Below the pieces are notes generated by a model. The model saw only the letters and a program-made list of their open reading frames with translations. It was not told where the DNA came from and did no database searches. From positions 149,345 through 213,344 of the forward strand of contig NZ_QBFD01000046.1 in the NCBI RefSeq assembly GCF_003335585.1: a stretch of 64,000 nt of DNA. The letters are read 5' to 3'. Position 1 is the stretch's first letter. Each line of letters opens with the position of its first letter. The translations under genes were made by a program, and so were the position numbers. Positions 43,800-53,017 of this stretch are shown here, one piece after another. This stretch comes from Sulfitobacter sp. DFL-14 (GTDB lineage Bacteria > Pseudomonadota > Alphaproteobacteria > Rhodobacterales > Rhodobacteraceae).

Positions 43800-44134
43800 C
43801 TGTTACGGGGGAATCCGCATGATTTTCAGGGTGATCACAGCCCGGAACATAAGAATCCTAGAATCAAGAATAGGGTTGGTTTCTTCAATTTGGTGATTCT
43901 GGTTTGGCGCATTTGGCTGCGTCAGCCTTCCAAATCTTACCTTTGGGGCGCGCTGAAGGGGTTCAGCGCCCTGATCTCCGAACTTGCGGGTTTGCCTCAA
44001 GTACTTCCGGTGCTGGCGGCACATTAGACCAAGGTTCGGTTTATTCAGCGCAGAAGCCAAATATTCGCACTTGAGCAGAAGCGCCTGAACGTGCATGTTC
44101 CTTGCAAAGAATAACAAAGAGCATCGCATATACC

Positions 44135-45328
44135 ATGCAGGATTTTCCGGTCTCCCTCGAAGAAATAGACAACCTTGCCCGCCGGGCCGACACAGTGATC
44201 CGACGCTTGCGTGAACGGGTCTTTGCCCCTGGCGCGCAAAAGGCTCTTTCGGTGCGGTTCAATGTCCGCACTGCAGCGGAGATGGCCGGGCGCACGGAAA
44301 AGGCGGTGCGTGACGCAGAAGGTGATGGCAGGCTGCCGACGCCGGAGAAAGACCCTAACACGGGCCGCAGAACCGGTTACAGCCTGGAGGAAGTGAACCG
44401 GATGCGGGAGGTGTTCGGCACCCTGCCCCGCCGCGCGGCGGAAGATCCGGCAACCGTCCTTGCCGTGCAGAACTTCAAGGGTGGCGTGGGCAAGTCAACC
44501 GTTGTGGTGCATCTGGCGCAATACCTCGCGCTGCGCGGTTACCGCGTCTGCGTGATTGATTGCGACAGTCAGGGGTCCACCACCTCGATTTTCGGGCTGA
44601 ACCCGGATGTGGACGTGGATGAGGATGAAGACACGCTTTATCCCTTCTTCCGCCACGGCGGGCCAACCAGTCTGCATTACGCGCTGCGCGCCACCTATTG
44701 GCCGGGCATCGCGATGATCCCCGCGAACCTTGGCCTTTATGATGCGGAATATGAATTTGCCGCCCGCATGGTGCGCGAGCAAAGCTTTGTCCTGGACCGT
44801 CTGCGCCACGGAATAGAGACGATTTCGGATCAGTTCGATGTGATCCTGCTGGACCCGCCGCCAGCGCTTGGCATGATCTCACTTTCCGTGCTGCGGGCGG
44901 CCAATGCGCTGCTGATCCCGGCGCCGCCCAACAACATTGATTTCGGCTCTACCGCGCATTTCCTCAAGATGATGGGCGCCACCCTGAATGAGCTGGCTGA
45001 ACACGGCGGTGCGCGTGGCTATCATTTTGTTAAGATTCTTGCGACCAAGATGAACGATCAGAAAAGCGCGCATCAGGCGATCAAGCGGGTGATGGAGGCG
45101 GTGTTCCCCCATGACCTGATGCAATCGGTGCTGAAAGACAGCGCCGAGATCGACAATGCCACCGCCAATCTGATGACCGTCTACGAGATGACCGGTGCTG
45201 CGACACGGACAGACACGCACAAGCGGTGCAGGGTCTATCTGGACGCGGTGGGCCGAGAGGTTGAAACCCTGATCCGCAAGACATGGCCCAGCCATCACGC
45301 GGCATTGAGGAAGGAAGGCATATTGTGA
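44135..45328 (+). CDS. parA: Plasmid partition ATPase ParA
   Basis: The 397-residue ParA (type Ia) has an N-terminal DNA-binding extension (FNVRTAAEMAGRTEKAVRDAEGDGRLPTPEKD). The deviant Walker A is NFKGGVGKST, followed by CVIDCDSQGSTT and VILLDPPPALG. The ATG at 44135 begins MQDFPVSLEEID; an upstream ATG at 44102 is less likely. It moves plasmid copies with ParB and probably represses its own operon. Its stop overlaps the parB start by 4 bases. Confidence 0.93.
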   Translation: MQDFPVSLEEIDNLARRADTVIRRLRERVFAPGAQKALSVRFNVRTAAEMAGRTEKAVRDAEGDGRLPTPEKDPNTGRRTGYSLEEVNRMREVFGTLPRRAAEDPATVLAVQNFKGGVGKSTVVVHLAQYLALRGYRVCVIDCDSQGSTTSIFGLNPDVDVDEDEDTLYPFFRHGGPTSLHYALRATYWPGIAMIPANLGLYDAEYEFAARMVREQSFVLDRLRHGIETISDQFDVILLDPPPALGMISLSVLRAANALLIPAPPNNIDFGSTAHFLKMMGATLNELAEHGGARGYHFVKILATKMNDQKSAHQAIKRVMEAVFPHDLMQSVLKDSAEIDNATANLMTVYEMTGAATRTDTHKRCRVYLDAVGREVETLIRKTWPSHHAALRKEGIL

Positions 45329-46296
45329 GCAAGCGGCATGATGCAGTTTTTGACGACGTATTGAAGGACCTGGGCGATGACACGCCGGCCCGCGACCGAT
45401 CTGGTGCACGGTTTCTCAAACGGTCGAACACGATGGCAGAGCAGGCCGGTGGCCAGCGCCAGGAAAAGGTGCTTCGCCTGGTGGACCCGGCCAGATGCGT
45501 GATGTGGGAAGGTCATAACCGGGCCTATGACCTGCTGACCGAGGACAATTGCCGCGATCTGATCGACGGCATTCTCAGCCAGGGACAGCAGGAGTTCCCG
45601 GCAATTGTGCGGCGCCGTGCGGAAGGGCAGGGGGCAGAATACGAAGTGATCTGCGGCGCGCGTCGGCACTTCGCGGTGTGCTGGCTGCGGGCCAACAATT
45701 ATCCCAAGTTCGAGTATCTGATCGAGGAACGGGATCTGACGGATGAGGAAGCCTTTCGTCTTGCCGATATCGAGAACCGGGACCGGGAGGATATTTCGGA
45801 TCTGGAGCGCGCGCGCGATTATGCAAAGGCGGTCGAAGCCTATTATGGCGGCCGGCAGAATGTGATGGCGGAACGGTTGCAGGTGTCTGCGGGCTGGTTG
45901 TCGCGCTACCTGCAACTGGCCAAGCTGGACGACCGGATTGTCAGGGCCTTCCCCAGCATCCGCGAGGTCAAGGAACTGCATGCCCGTCAGCTGAAACCGC
46001 TGATGGCCACGGCAGAGCAAAGCGACGCGGTGCTGAGGGAAGCCGATGCGATTGCGGCTGAAGAGGCCAATGTGCCAACAGCGAAGGTGATGGCGCGTCT
46101 GCGGGCGGCCGCACTTCCCAGGAAGGAACGCCAGGTCGCCGACGAAATATATCGGAAGCATCCGGAAGGGCAGGGGGTGCAGGTGCGCCGCAAGGGTCGG
46201 CGTATCCAGCTTGAGTTCGACAAGGATCTGAAGGGAGACAACCTGCGCGTGGCTCTGATGGCCTTCATGAAGGCGCATGATGCCGGAAAATCCTGA
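45325..46296 (+). CDS. parB: Plasmid partition protein ParB
   Basis: The 323-residue ParB-like protein shares the ParB/Spo0J core: VICGARRHFAVCWLRANN, ENRDREDISDLERARDYAKAV, and the helix-turn-helix MAERLQVSAGWLSRYLQLAKLDDRIVRAFP. The GTG start at 45325 overlaps the parA stop and follows GAGGAAGG. It should bind the palindromes at 42427-42442 and 46296-46311. The second of these begins at the last base of its own stop codon. Confidence 0.92.
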   Translation: MSKRHDAVFDDVLKDLGDDTPARDRSGARFLKRSNTMAEQAGGQRQEKVLRLVDPARCVMWEGHNRAYDLLTEDNCRDLIDGILSQGQQEFPAIVRRRAEGQGAEYEVICGARRHFAVCWLRANNYPKFEYLIEERDLTDEEAFRLADIENRDREDISDLERARDYAKAVEAYYGGRQNVMAERLQVSAGWLSRYLQLAKLDDRIVRAFPSIREVKELHARQLKPLMATAEQSDAVLREADAIAAEEANVPTAKVMARLRAAALPRKERQVADEIYRKHPEGQGVQVRRKGRRIQLEFDKDLKGDNLRVALMAFMKAHDAGKS

Positions 46297-46311
46297 TTGC
46301 CAATTGGCAAT
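46296..46311. repeat. Candidate parS site, 16-bp palindrome, second copy
   Basis: ATTGCCAATTGGCAAT is identical to 42427-42442, and both are followed by a similar ATATCCG or ATAATCCG tail. It immediately follows the parB stop codon, a common parS position. Confidence 0.75.
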
Positions 46312-46384
46312 ATCCGCGTAAACGGTTTATTTTCAGCAGCTTAAGATAACCCCAGCCCCTCACACTGTCAGGCGGGTCGAGCAC

Positions 46385-46642
46385 TTGCCGAAGATGAGCA
46401 AGCAGCGGCTTATCGGACATAACTGGAGGCCGAAAGGCGGGGCGGTTGCGGGCTATATTTTGGAAAAAAGCGCCGCCGTCAAATGGACGTGTCGCATGAC
46501 ATTCCAGCCTGCAGATTTGCGAGACGACCTGAGTATTCTACCGCAGCTGCCCGCCCGGGTCACTCGGGGTGGTTCGGAAAGCCCTGAAACTGTGGCGTTT
46601 TTATCCGGGGCTGCGTTGGGCCAGCTGGATGTTGAGCTGTGA
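46385..46642 (+). CDS. Small unrecognised ORF, possibly a truncated gene
   Basis: An 85-codon frame reads LRDDLSILPQLPARVTRGGSESPETVAFLSGAALGQLDVEL at its end. The last part looks like the start of a longer protein, faintly like DUF1403-type proteins, but the frame then stops. No clear ribosome site is seen. It lies downstream of parB. Low confidence that it is expressed. Confidence 0.3.
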   Translation: MPKMSKQRLIGHNWRPKGGAVAGYILEKSAAVKWTCRMTFQPADLRDDLSILPQLPARVTRGGSESPETVAFLSGAALGQLDVEL

Positions 46643-46734
46643 CGCGAGGAGGCGCCCCTGGGCTTGTTGGGCGCGGGGTAGGGGGCGGCGCGGCCGAAAT
46701 CAAAAGGCCTTGGCCTGGTTCAGAGAGCAAACCT

Positions 46735-47679
46735 CTAATAGGTCACTGTAACAACAATGACGTCAGTATAGGTGGCGGCAGGTGGTGTGACTTGCGCGGG
46801 TACGCGACCATAGACCGGGAGTGTGATTGTCCCGGCTGAACCTGTGCCCCCGACCGTGTCGCTGCCGGGCACATTTCCCCAAACAATTGTGCGCGGGGCA
46901 TCCTGGAAAAGCTCATAGGTTATCAGCTGACCACCTGCGCTCTTCATCGCGCGCACCCCGGCGCCTGGGCTGTTCTGACCTGCGTCGAGGCCGACCTGAA
47001 AACTGGTGGAAAAGGTGCAGCGAACAAAAACGCTGCCATTGGCCGTCACCGGCTGGGCCAGCGATCCGGCAAGTCCAAAATCGATGTCAGACGCGCTGAC
47101 AAGACAGTTCTCAAGCACTGTTGCCGTTGCGGTGGTCGACAGGGTCGTGGTTGTAAAACTGCCGCAGATTATGGCCGTACAGGTGCGGTAACGGATCGAA
47201 AAATCCGCGCCGGAAAAAGTGGACAGATAAGAGCCGGGTGGCGCAGATGTCTGGCCACCAAAAACGCGGCCATAGAACGGCACGTTGAAGGAGTAGTTCA
47301 ACTGCACCGAGCCGCTGGAGAATGCAATGCTGGTCCCGTTGATCGGCGCTGTGCCGTTGCCGAGCACCTGACTGCGCGCGGCATCCTTGTACAGTTGAAA
47401 GGAAAGCTGCGATCCCGACCCTTGCAGCAGTCTCAGCGAGCCGGAAGCGCCGCCACTGCCGGTTCCAACGGAAATTGTTCCCTCCACGCGGCTCAGGAGC
47501 CCGCTGCAGGAGACCGAAACAGAAGCGCTTGCGTCCTGATTTGTCGCCACAAGCGTGTCGATATTGCCAAAGGCAATCGTGCTGACACCGAAATTACAGG
47601 TCTGGGCGCTCAACGGCCCGGCCTGCCCAAAACAGCAAAGGGCCATCAGCCCGGCGATCATCAACGCCCTCAGCTGCAT
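46735..47679 (-). CDS. Csu-type pilus tip protein with two spore-coat-U domains
   Basis: The 314-residue secreted protein has a signal peptide (MQLRALMIAGLMALCCFGQAGPLSAQ) and two SCPU domains (about 27-170 and 175-314). The second opens with LVSASDIDFG and ends with YTDVIVVTVTY, the typical donor-strand-accepting subunit pattern. Two-domain proteins of this kind are tip adhesins in archaic (Csu) chaperone-usher pili. The ATG at 47679 overlaps the usher stop by 10 bases. It is the last gene of the pilus operon. Confidence 0.85.
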   Translation of the reverse strand: MQLRALMIAGLMALCCFGQAGPLSAQTCNFGVSTIAFGNIDTLVATNQDASASVSVSCSGLLSRVEGTISVGTGSGGASGSLRLLQGSGSQLSFQLYKDAARSQVLGNGTAPINGTSIAFSSGSVQLNYSFNVPFYGRVFGGQTSAPPGSYLSTFSGADFSIRYRTCTAIICGSFTTTTLSTTATATVLENCLVSASDIDFGLAGSLAQPVTANGSVFVRCTFSTSFQVGLDAGQNSPGAGVRAMKSAGGQLITYELFQDAPRTIVWGNVPGSDTVGGTGSAGTITLPVYGRVPAQVTPPAATYTDVIVVTVTY

Positions 47680-50066
47680 GGGATTTGCCCCAGATCTGTC
47701 ACGGTGCCGACCTGCGGCGCATATTCGAACGTCGCTTGGCACTGGAACCCGTCCGACTGTTCAAGAAGGATCGTGTTTGCAGGTTCAAGACCATCAAGAA
47801 ATACCATCCCGTCATATCCCACGACGAATGCTTCGCCTGTGCTTTCAAGCGTGGCACGCGCGCCGACTTCGGGTGCTGTTCCGGATGGCAAGGCGAGATA
47901 GACGATTGCGCTTTGCGAGGCGGTGTTCACGTCGAAGCGAACCGTTTGCCCGGATTGGCTCGCCGGAATGACGGCCTGTCGGCTGTCGCCGACCGATGCT
48001 TCGATCGGCAGGTCCTCCACGTCGATTGCAATCTGATTTGATGTGTTCGATATCAGGCCCGTTACAAGAAGTTTTCCGGCGCGGTTTGTGACCCCGGCGG
48101 GGCGATTTTCGACGGTGACAGCGACATCGGGCGCGCCGACATCGACAACAGCGAATGCGTCATCCACACGGCGCGTCAGGAACAAGCCGCCCCCCGCAAG
48201 GGCCAATGCGCCCTCTGCGCGAAGCCCGACCTGGGCGTGTTCGCCGCTGCCCTGGAGGGCCGTTTCGATCCGCCCCCTGGCAAACTGGCGACTGGCATAG
48301 GCCGAGACGAAGGCCCGCGATTGCTTGGCCGCCTTGAGCTGCCAGCTCCAGTCCTTGCCTTTTGAATCGGACGCCTTGGCCAGAGAGGCCCCATATTCGG
48401 CCCTTCCATTCCGGATCTGAACATCCGCCCCGGATGACATCCGGTTCCCCAGGGGCACATGGACCGACATGCCGACATAGACATCGTCATTGTCGCCATG
48501 GCGCCTGAAGCCGGACAGGCTGAGGGTCGATTTATTGCCGAATTGCATTATCCCCGAAACACCCAGATTCTTGTCGCGGGTGCCGTCAAGCCGCGTGGTG
48601 TCGGCGTAGAGGATCTGCATGGTGGAAGATCGCCAGCCAAGATCAAAAGAGGCGCTGAGCTGGTTCAGATCGGTAATCGTCGCGTAGCCCCCGAAGAGGT
48701 CCGCTGTCGTGTCGGTCGTCATACGGGCAATGTCGGTGAAGGTATCGTCGGCACGCATCACCCTTGCGCCGAATTTCAAGCGCGGAAATTCTACGGTGGC
48801 ATTCAGGTCCACCATCTGACCAACACCCAGATCGGAATCGCTTTGGGCTAGGGCAAAATCGGCAATGGCGAGTTCCCCGAATTTTGCCGTGGCATTGAGG
48901 CCCCACATTCTCAGGTCCTGCCCGGCTTCCCCGTAGAGGCCAAACGTAAGCCGGTCAGTTATGCCACGCCGGAAATAGAGCGCGCCATAAAGCTGTTCAT
49001 CGTAGCGGTCACTGTCTGTGCCTATGCCGATCCTGGGATATCCGATGCTCAGGGAATAGTCGGCCAGACCGGGCCGCAGAAGCCGGGGGCTGGCAAGAAA
49101 TGTCACGTTCTGTGTTGTCTCGACCCCTGCTGCATCCCGGATGACGACGCTGGCCGTGTTCACCCCTGCGGAGAATGGCAGATTCTGGAACTCGAACGGC
49201 CCCTGCGGCACGTCAGAAGTCAGCCGGTTGATGTTATTCTCGAAAATCTCGACCGTGCTGGGGACGGCCGCCGTGCCGCGATAGCTTGGCAATGGCATGG
49301 TGACAAGATCGGGACGCAGGGCGAAATTCCGGCCGATCTGGACTCCGCCAAGCCGAACCGGATTTGCCCAGTTGGGGCCGCGGGTGATCATGTCACCCAG
49401 CTGAAGCTGCACCGCCGCCCCGGCAAATGACGTTCTCCAATAGGACTCCCGGCGACGGTAGCCGGAAGCGTAGCCATCACTCGATGACATTGAAAAATTG
49501 TGGGAGAGAACGCCAAATGGCACAAAGGCGCGCATGTCGAATGTGCCCGCTGCCGTCAGAGCTGAACCCCCACCGGAACCGGCATTCAGGTATTCGGCGC
49601 CGAGATAATAGTTCAGGACAACGCCTGTCCCGCTCGTGGGGCGCAGCAGATCTTCATCTTCTTCCGTCTCAGGCAGAAACGGGTTTTCCGGGCCCTGCGC
49701 GTCGATAATGCGTGTGGCGCGGGAACTGTCGTCGACCGAAAAGCTGATGGTCTGATCCGCCTGGTTCACCTCATAGGAAAGGTTGGGAATTTCCGTGACG
49801 GAGACATCCCCGGTCTCGTTCGGCTTGAGGCCTGCGCTGCTGATCCCCAAGTTCTCAAGCTCTTGCGGGTTGGCCCAGATCCGCCCCTCTTCATCCGTGA
49901 CGAACCGCCCGATCAGGTCGGTGGCAGCACCATTCAGAAAGACTTCGAAATAATATTCTTCCGACCATGCGGCATCCATCGGGACAGTGGAAAGAAAGCC
50001 CGCGCAGAGGATTTTTCTGATCGTGGCGGCTGTATTTTCACCTGACAGTTGCACTGATCGGACCAA
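47670..50066 (-). CDS. Outer-membrane fimbrial usher (Csu/archaic type)
   Basis: The ~798-residue usher starts with an N-terminal periplasmic domain (YYFEVFLNGAATDLIGRFVTDEEGRIWANPQELENLG). A beta-barrel with plug follows, then C-terminal domains ending PQVGTVTDLGQIPCS. It receives chaperone-bound subunits and extrudes the pilus. The start is uncertain: the TTG at 50066 overlaps the chaperone gene by 29 bases, and no ATG gives a full signal sequence. It is translationally coupled to the tip gene. Confidence 0.88.
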   Translation of the reverse strand: MVRSVQLSGENTAATIRKILCAGFLSTVPMDAAWSEEYYFEVFLNGAATDLIGRFVTDEEGRIWANPQELENLGISSAGLKPNETGDVSVTEIPNLSYEVNQADQTISFSVDDSSRATRIIDAQGPENPFLPETEEDEDLLRPTSGTGVVLNYYLGAEYLNAGSGGGSALTAAGTFDMRAFVPFGVLSHNFSMSSSDGYASGYRRRESYWRTSFAGAAVQLQLGDMITRGPNWANPVRLGGVQIGRNFALRPDLVTMPLPSYRGTAAVPSTVEIFENNINRLTSDVPQGPFEFQNLPFSAGVNTASVVIRDAAGVETTQNVTFLASPRLLRPGLADYSLSIGYPRIGIGTDSDRYDEQLYGALYFRRGITDRLTFGLYGEAGQDLRMWGLNATAKFGELAIADFALAQSDSDLGVGQMVDLNATVEFPRLKFGARVMRADDTFTDIARMTTDTTADLFGGYATITDLNQLSASFDLGWRSSTMQILYADTTRLDGTRDKNLGVSGIMQFGNKSTLSLSGFRRHGDNDDVYVGMSVHVPLGNRMSSGADVQIRNGRAEYGASLAKASDSKGKDWSWQLKAAKQSRAFVSAYASRQFARGRIETALQGSGEHAQVGLRAEGALALAGGGLFLTRRVDDAFAVVDVGAPDVAVTVENRPAGVTNRAGKLLVTGLISNTSNQIAIDVEDLPIEASVGDSRQAVIPASQSGQTVRFDVNTASQSAIVYLALPSGTAPEVGARATLESTGEAFVVGYDGMVFLDGLEPANTILLEQSDGFQCQATFEYAPQVGTVTDLGQIPCS

Positions 50067-50736
50067 AGTTGCTTGCGGCGCGCAGGCTCATTCCAGCTTG
50101 TGCGCCTTTCGGCAATGGCCATCTGGCGGTGGACTTGCTCAGAACGTATCCCGCCAATCCCTGGTTGGAGATGACCCGGCGAGACCCGGCTGTCACATGA
50201 AGATCAGAGATTCTGACCCTGACATCACCCGCGTTCTGCGCCTCCAGATACGAACGCCCACCCGAAGAACGGACGCGCCACTGAAGCGACTTCGCCACTG
50301 CGTTTTGCGGTGTCAGGAAGACAGGGATTCTCAGGCGCGTCACAAAATCGACCCCGCTTTGACCTTTGCGTGCTTTTGTCGGCAATTCATCCACGAAAAG
50401 GCGGTAGCTTTCTTCGCTCCGTATCGGCTTTTTCGACGTGCGCACGATGCGAAGGGTCTGCACCGATCCAGGTGCAAGTTGGGTGATCGGCGGGCTGATC
50501 ACGACATCGCGGGTATTTGCGAGCACATCTGTCGCGCCACCAGACGACCAGGCGAAAACGCGTGACTGAATGGTCATGGGCTGCCGCCCGACGTTGCGCA
50601 CCGTTATTGTTGCCGTGGCCCCGGGGGCAATGATCTCGACCGAGGTGGGTGCGACACGCAAACTTTGCGCTTGAACCATGCCAGCCGCTGAAAGCGTCAG
50701 GGCAATTGTTGTGATCAGCGTCGCAAATAAATTCAT
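50038..50736 (-). CDS. Periplasmic pilus chaperone (PapD-like)
   Basis: The 232-residue protein has a signal peptide (MNLFATLITTIALTLSAAGMVQAQ) and two immunoglobulin-like domains. The first includes LRVAPTSVEIIAPGATATITVRNVG. SEESYRLFVDELPT and FVTRLRIPVFLTP match the subunit-binding G1 strand region. It folds and carries the SCPU subunits to the usher. It lies 8 bp after the major subunit gene. Confidence 0.88.
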   Translation of the reverse strand: MNLFATLITTIALTLSAAGMVQAQSLRVAPTSVEIIAPGATATITVRNVGRQPMTIQSRVFAWSSGGATDVLANTRDVVISPPITQLAPGSVQTLRIVRTSKKPIRSEESYRLFVDELPTKARKGQSGVDFVTRLRIPVFLTPQNAVAKSLQWRVRSSGGRSYLEAQNAGDVRVRISDLHVTAGSRRVISNQGLAGYVLSKSTARWPLPKGAQAGMSLRAASNFGPISATVR

Positions 50737-50744
50737 GGAAACTC

Positions 50745-51242
50745 CTAGAAGTTCACAACAACTCCGATGGTATCCGTGTACGTGTTGGCACTGGGCGTGG
50801 GCTGTATCGGCACCGCTCCGAACACCGGGAAGCTCTGGTCGAGCCCTGTACCGGTGGACGACACGTCATCGCTGGCGGTCAGCCCCCAAGGCTGAGTGAG
50901 CCCGTTATCGGAATAAAGCTGATAGGAAACTGTTTCGGAACCGTTTGTCATTTCTCGTGTCGATGTGGTGCCACCGGACCCTGTACCCGCATCAAGCGTA
51001 ATCGTATAAGGCGCACCCGTGGTGCAGTTCAGTACAAACGTTGAGGATGACGTGACCTGGGAGGTCAGCGTACCGACGGGTCCAAAATCCATATCAGATG
51101 CAGAAACAATCGTGCAGCTGTTCTCGATCGTGATGCTCACGCCAAAAGTCGTTGATGTCGATGTCTGCCCCAGAACCTGACCTGCAAAGCAGACCAGGCA
51201 AAGAGGTGCGGCGAAGGTGAGCGACTGTAAATATCGTTGCAT
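50745..51242 (-). CDS. Csu-type major pilus subunit (spore coat U domain)
   Basis: The 165-residue secreted protein has a signal sequence (LTFAAPLCLVCFAGQVLGQ) and one SCPU domain. SCTIVSASDMDFGPVG and the closing YTDTIGVVVNF are typical, with the expected cysteine pair. It is first in the four-gene operon and would polymerise into the pilus shaft. Confidence 0.85.
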   Translation of the reverse strand: MQRYLQSLTFAAPLCLVCFAGQVLGQTSTSTTFGVSITIENSCTIVSASDMDFGPVGTLTSQVTSSSTFVLNCTTGAPYTITLDAGTGSGGTTSTREMTNGSETVSYQLYSDNGLTQPWGLTASDDVSSTGTGLDQSFPVFGAVPIQPTPSANTYTDTIGVVVNF

Positions 51243-51488
51243 TTGGGAAAGCCCGATCTTCTTTAAGTTGCATGCCTAAAAAACTAGCGCACCTTAAGTT
51301 GATCGTCAATAATTCCGTATGTAACCTGGGTCTGCTGAACCGGGAGTGTTGCATTCGTATTACCGGTGCGGATGGTGGCCGATCCACCGTGATGCCGGGC
51401 GCGGCATGAAACCCCTCAGAACCTGTGGGCGCCACACGCTTTGATTGATGCAACTATCGCTTGAGGAAAGCCTTACGGATCGCCGGTT

Positions 51489-52358
51489 CTACGCCGCAGC
51501 CAGCCTTTTGCCGCCGATCTCTTCGCGCATCATGTCTGCCAGTCGCATCGCCGCCGGTGAGAGAACCGGGTTCTTCACCACAAGTCCGATGGTGGTGATC
51601 GGCAATTCCGGAAAGCCATCCATCTTTGTGAGAATCCGAAGGTTATCTGGCACGGAGTTGCGCGACATGATCGAAACAGCGAGGCCCGCGTCCACGATTG
51701 CATTGATGCCACCATAACCGAATGTGGTGTATGCGATCCGATAATGTATGCCTGCCGTGTCAAGCGCGTGCTGGGCCCATTTGCTCCACAAGCAATTGGC
51801 TTCTATCGCGATTGGAAATGGCCGCGCCTCGTGGATTACATGTTTCGGCGATGTCACCCAGACCAACGGCTCACTGACCAAATTTTCATGTTTGGCCTCG
51901 CTGCGCACCGTATTGACGAGGGAGAAATCCAGGTCACCTTGCGCGGTGGCCACGATGAGCCGCGTGCTTGATTGCGTATCAAGCCGTATGTGCACGTTCG
52001 GATAACGTTCGGCGAACCGGGCAAGGATTGGTGGCACCAGGCGCATGACATAATCGTCCTGGACGCCCAGGCGAACCTCTCCGGTAATGTCGGGGCTATG
52101 GAACGTGGCCAGCGCCTCGTCCTGCAGTTTCAATATTCTACGCGCATAGAGAAGCAGGTTTTCGCCCTGAGGGGTAATCACAGCACGCCGCCCCTTTTTT
52201 TCAAACAGGGGCTGCCCCACAATCTCCTCAAGGCGTTTCATTTGCATGCTGACTGCGGATTGGGTCCGGTGGACGCTCTCCGCCGCCAAGGCAAAGCTCC
52301 CGGTCGAGGCGATCGCAATCAGCGTTTGCAGCAGTTCAATGTCCAGGTTCTCTCGCAT
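51489..52358 (-). CDS. LysR-family transcriptional regulator
   Basis: The 289-residue regulator has a winged helix at residues ~5-63 (DIELLQTLIAIASTGSFALAAESVHRTQSAVSMQMKRLEEIVGQPLFEKKGRRAVITPQGENLL). A typical effector domain follows. The ATG at 52358 follows GGGAGGGACAAGGG; an upstream TTG is rejected. The target is unknown, perhaps the small divergent pair at 52480 or the PhzF-like gene. Confidence 0.9.
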   Translation of the reverse strand: MRENLDIELLQTLIAIASTGSFALAAESVHRTQSAVSMQMKRLEEIVGQPLFEKKGRRAVITPQGENLLLYARRILKLQDEALATFHSPDITGEVRLGVQDDYVMRLVPPILARFAERYPNVHIRLDTQSSTRLIVATAQGDLDFSLVNTVRSEAKHENLVSEPLVWVTSPKHVIHEARPFPIAIEANCLWSKWAQHALDTAGIHYRIAYTTFGYGGINAIVDAGLAVSIMSRNSVPDNLRILTKMDGFPELPITTIGLVVKNPVLSPAAMRLADMMREEIGGKRLAAA

Positions 52359-52479
52359 TGCCCTTGTCCCTCCCAAAAACTTCAGAAAATCTGATGTGTT
52401 TGTTCAAAAGTATTCGTTTGAATGAAGTTTATCGAACCACCAGGTTGGCGGCAACAGAAAGTTCAAAGAGGAGATCATC

Positions 52480-52689
52480 ATGAACGGACTTATCTCGACG
52501 GCGGCCCTGGCCATGTTCGGAGGTATGGTTTGGCTGTCGGCTTCATTCTCGGACGGGGCATCGAGCCGCCGCCCCTGCATGAGCCAGCAGGACATATCAT
52601 GGTACCAAGAACGCAGCAGAAGCGGTGTCTCAATAACTTGTAACGAGACAATCATGTTGCAAAATCTGCGGGAACAGGTGTCGAAGTGA
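52480..52689 (+). CDS. Small membrane or secreted protein, unknown function
   Basis: The 69-residue product has a hydrophobic N-terminal helix (MNGLISTAALAMFGGMVWLSASF) and a cysteine-containing polar tail. AGAGGAG precedes the ATG well, supporting expression. Its stop overlaps the next small gene. Confidence 0.55.
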   Translation: MNGLISTAALAMFGGMVWLSASFSDGASSRRPCMSQQDISWYQERSRSGVSITCNETIMLQNLREQVSK

Positions 52690-52961
52690 TGGCCTTGGCA
52701 GAACTGGATCGCGTTGCGCCTGAGCAAAGGGGATTGCTGCCCGGAAGCGAAGGTTCCAATGCCCGGACAGGGCATCAGGCCACACTTGATGCAGCCAGAC
52801 CCATCTGGGTTCGGCTCGCGGCAAGACTCATGAGCCGACTTCTGCGCAGGCAAGAGATTGCCGCTGCACGGCGGCGGCTTCGTGAGTTGGCCGAAGAGCC
52901 GGAGATACTTGTTGATGTCGGAATGTCACGGGCCGACGCGTTGCTTGAAAGTTGCAAATAG
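52689..52961 (+). CDS. Small DUF1127-like protein
   Basis: The 90-residue protein ends RRQEIAAARRRLRELAEEPEILVDVGMSRADALLE, the arginine-rich helix and DIGLTRAD-like ending of DUF1127 (YjiS-like) proteins. In this family such proteins have been linked to RNA binding and to phosphate or carbon regulation. Its ATG overlaps the preceding stop (GTGATGG). Confidence 0.6.
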   Translation: MALAELDRVAPEQRGLLPGSEGSNARTGHQATLDAARPIWVRLAARLMSRLLRRQEIAAARRRLRELAEEPEILVDVGMSRADALLESCK

Positions 52962-53017
52962 CGGCGAAGGATGGCGGCATCATCGCCCTCCCGACCAAAG
53001 AGATCAGGAGACACATA

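Larger units (their letters stand above)
43515..44134. other. Probable replication origin region between repB and parA
   Basis: This 620-bp gene-free region holds the iteron array and, from about 43830 to 43910, an AT-richer stretch suitable for strand opening. Divergent promoters for repB and parA must also lie here. An isolated, partly matching iteron with inverted neighbours (TTACATTTG, GGAATGTAAT) adjoins the repB start, possibly for autoregulation. Confidence 0.65.
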
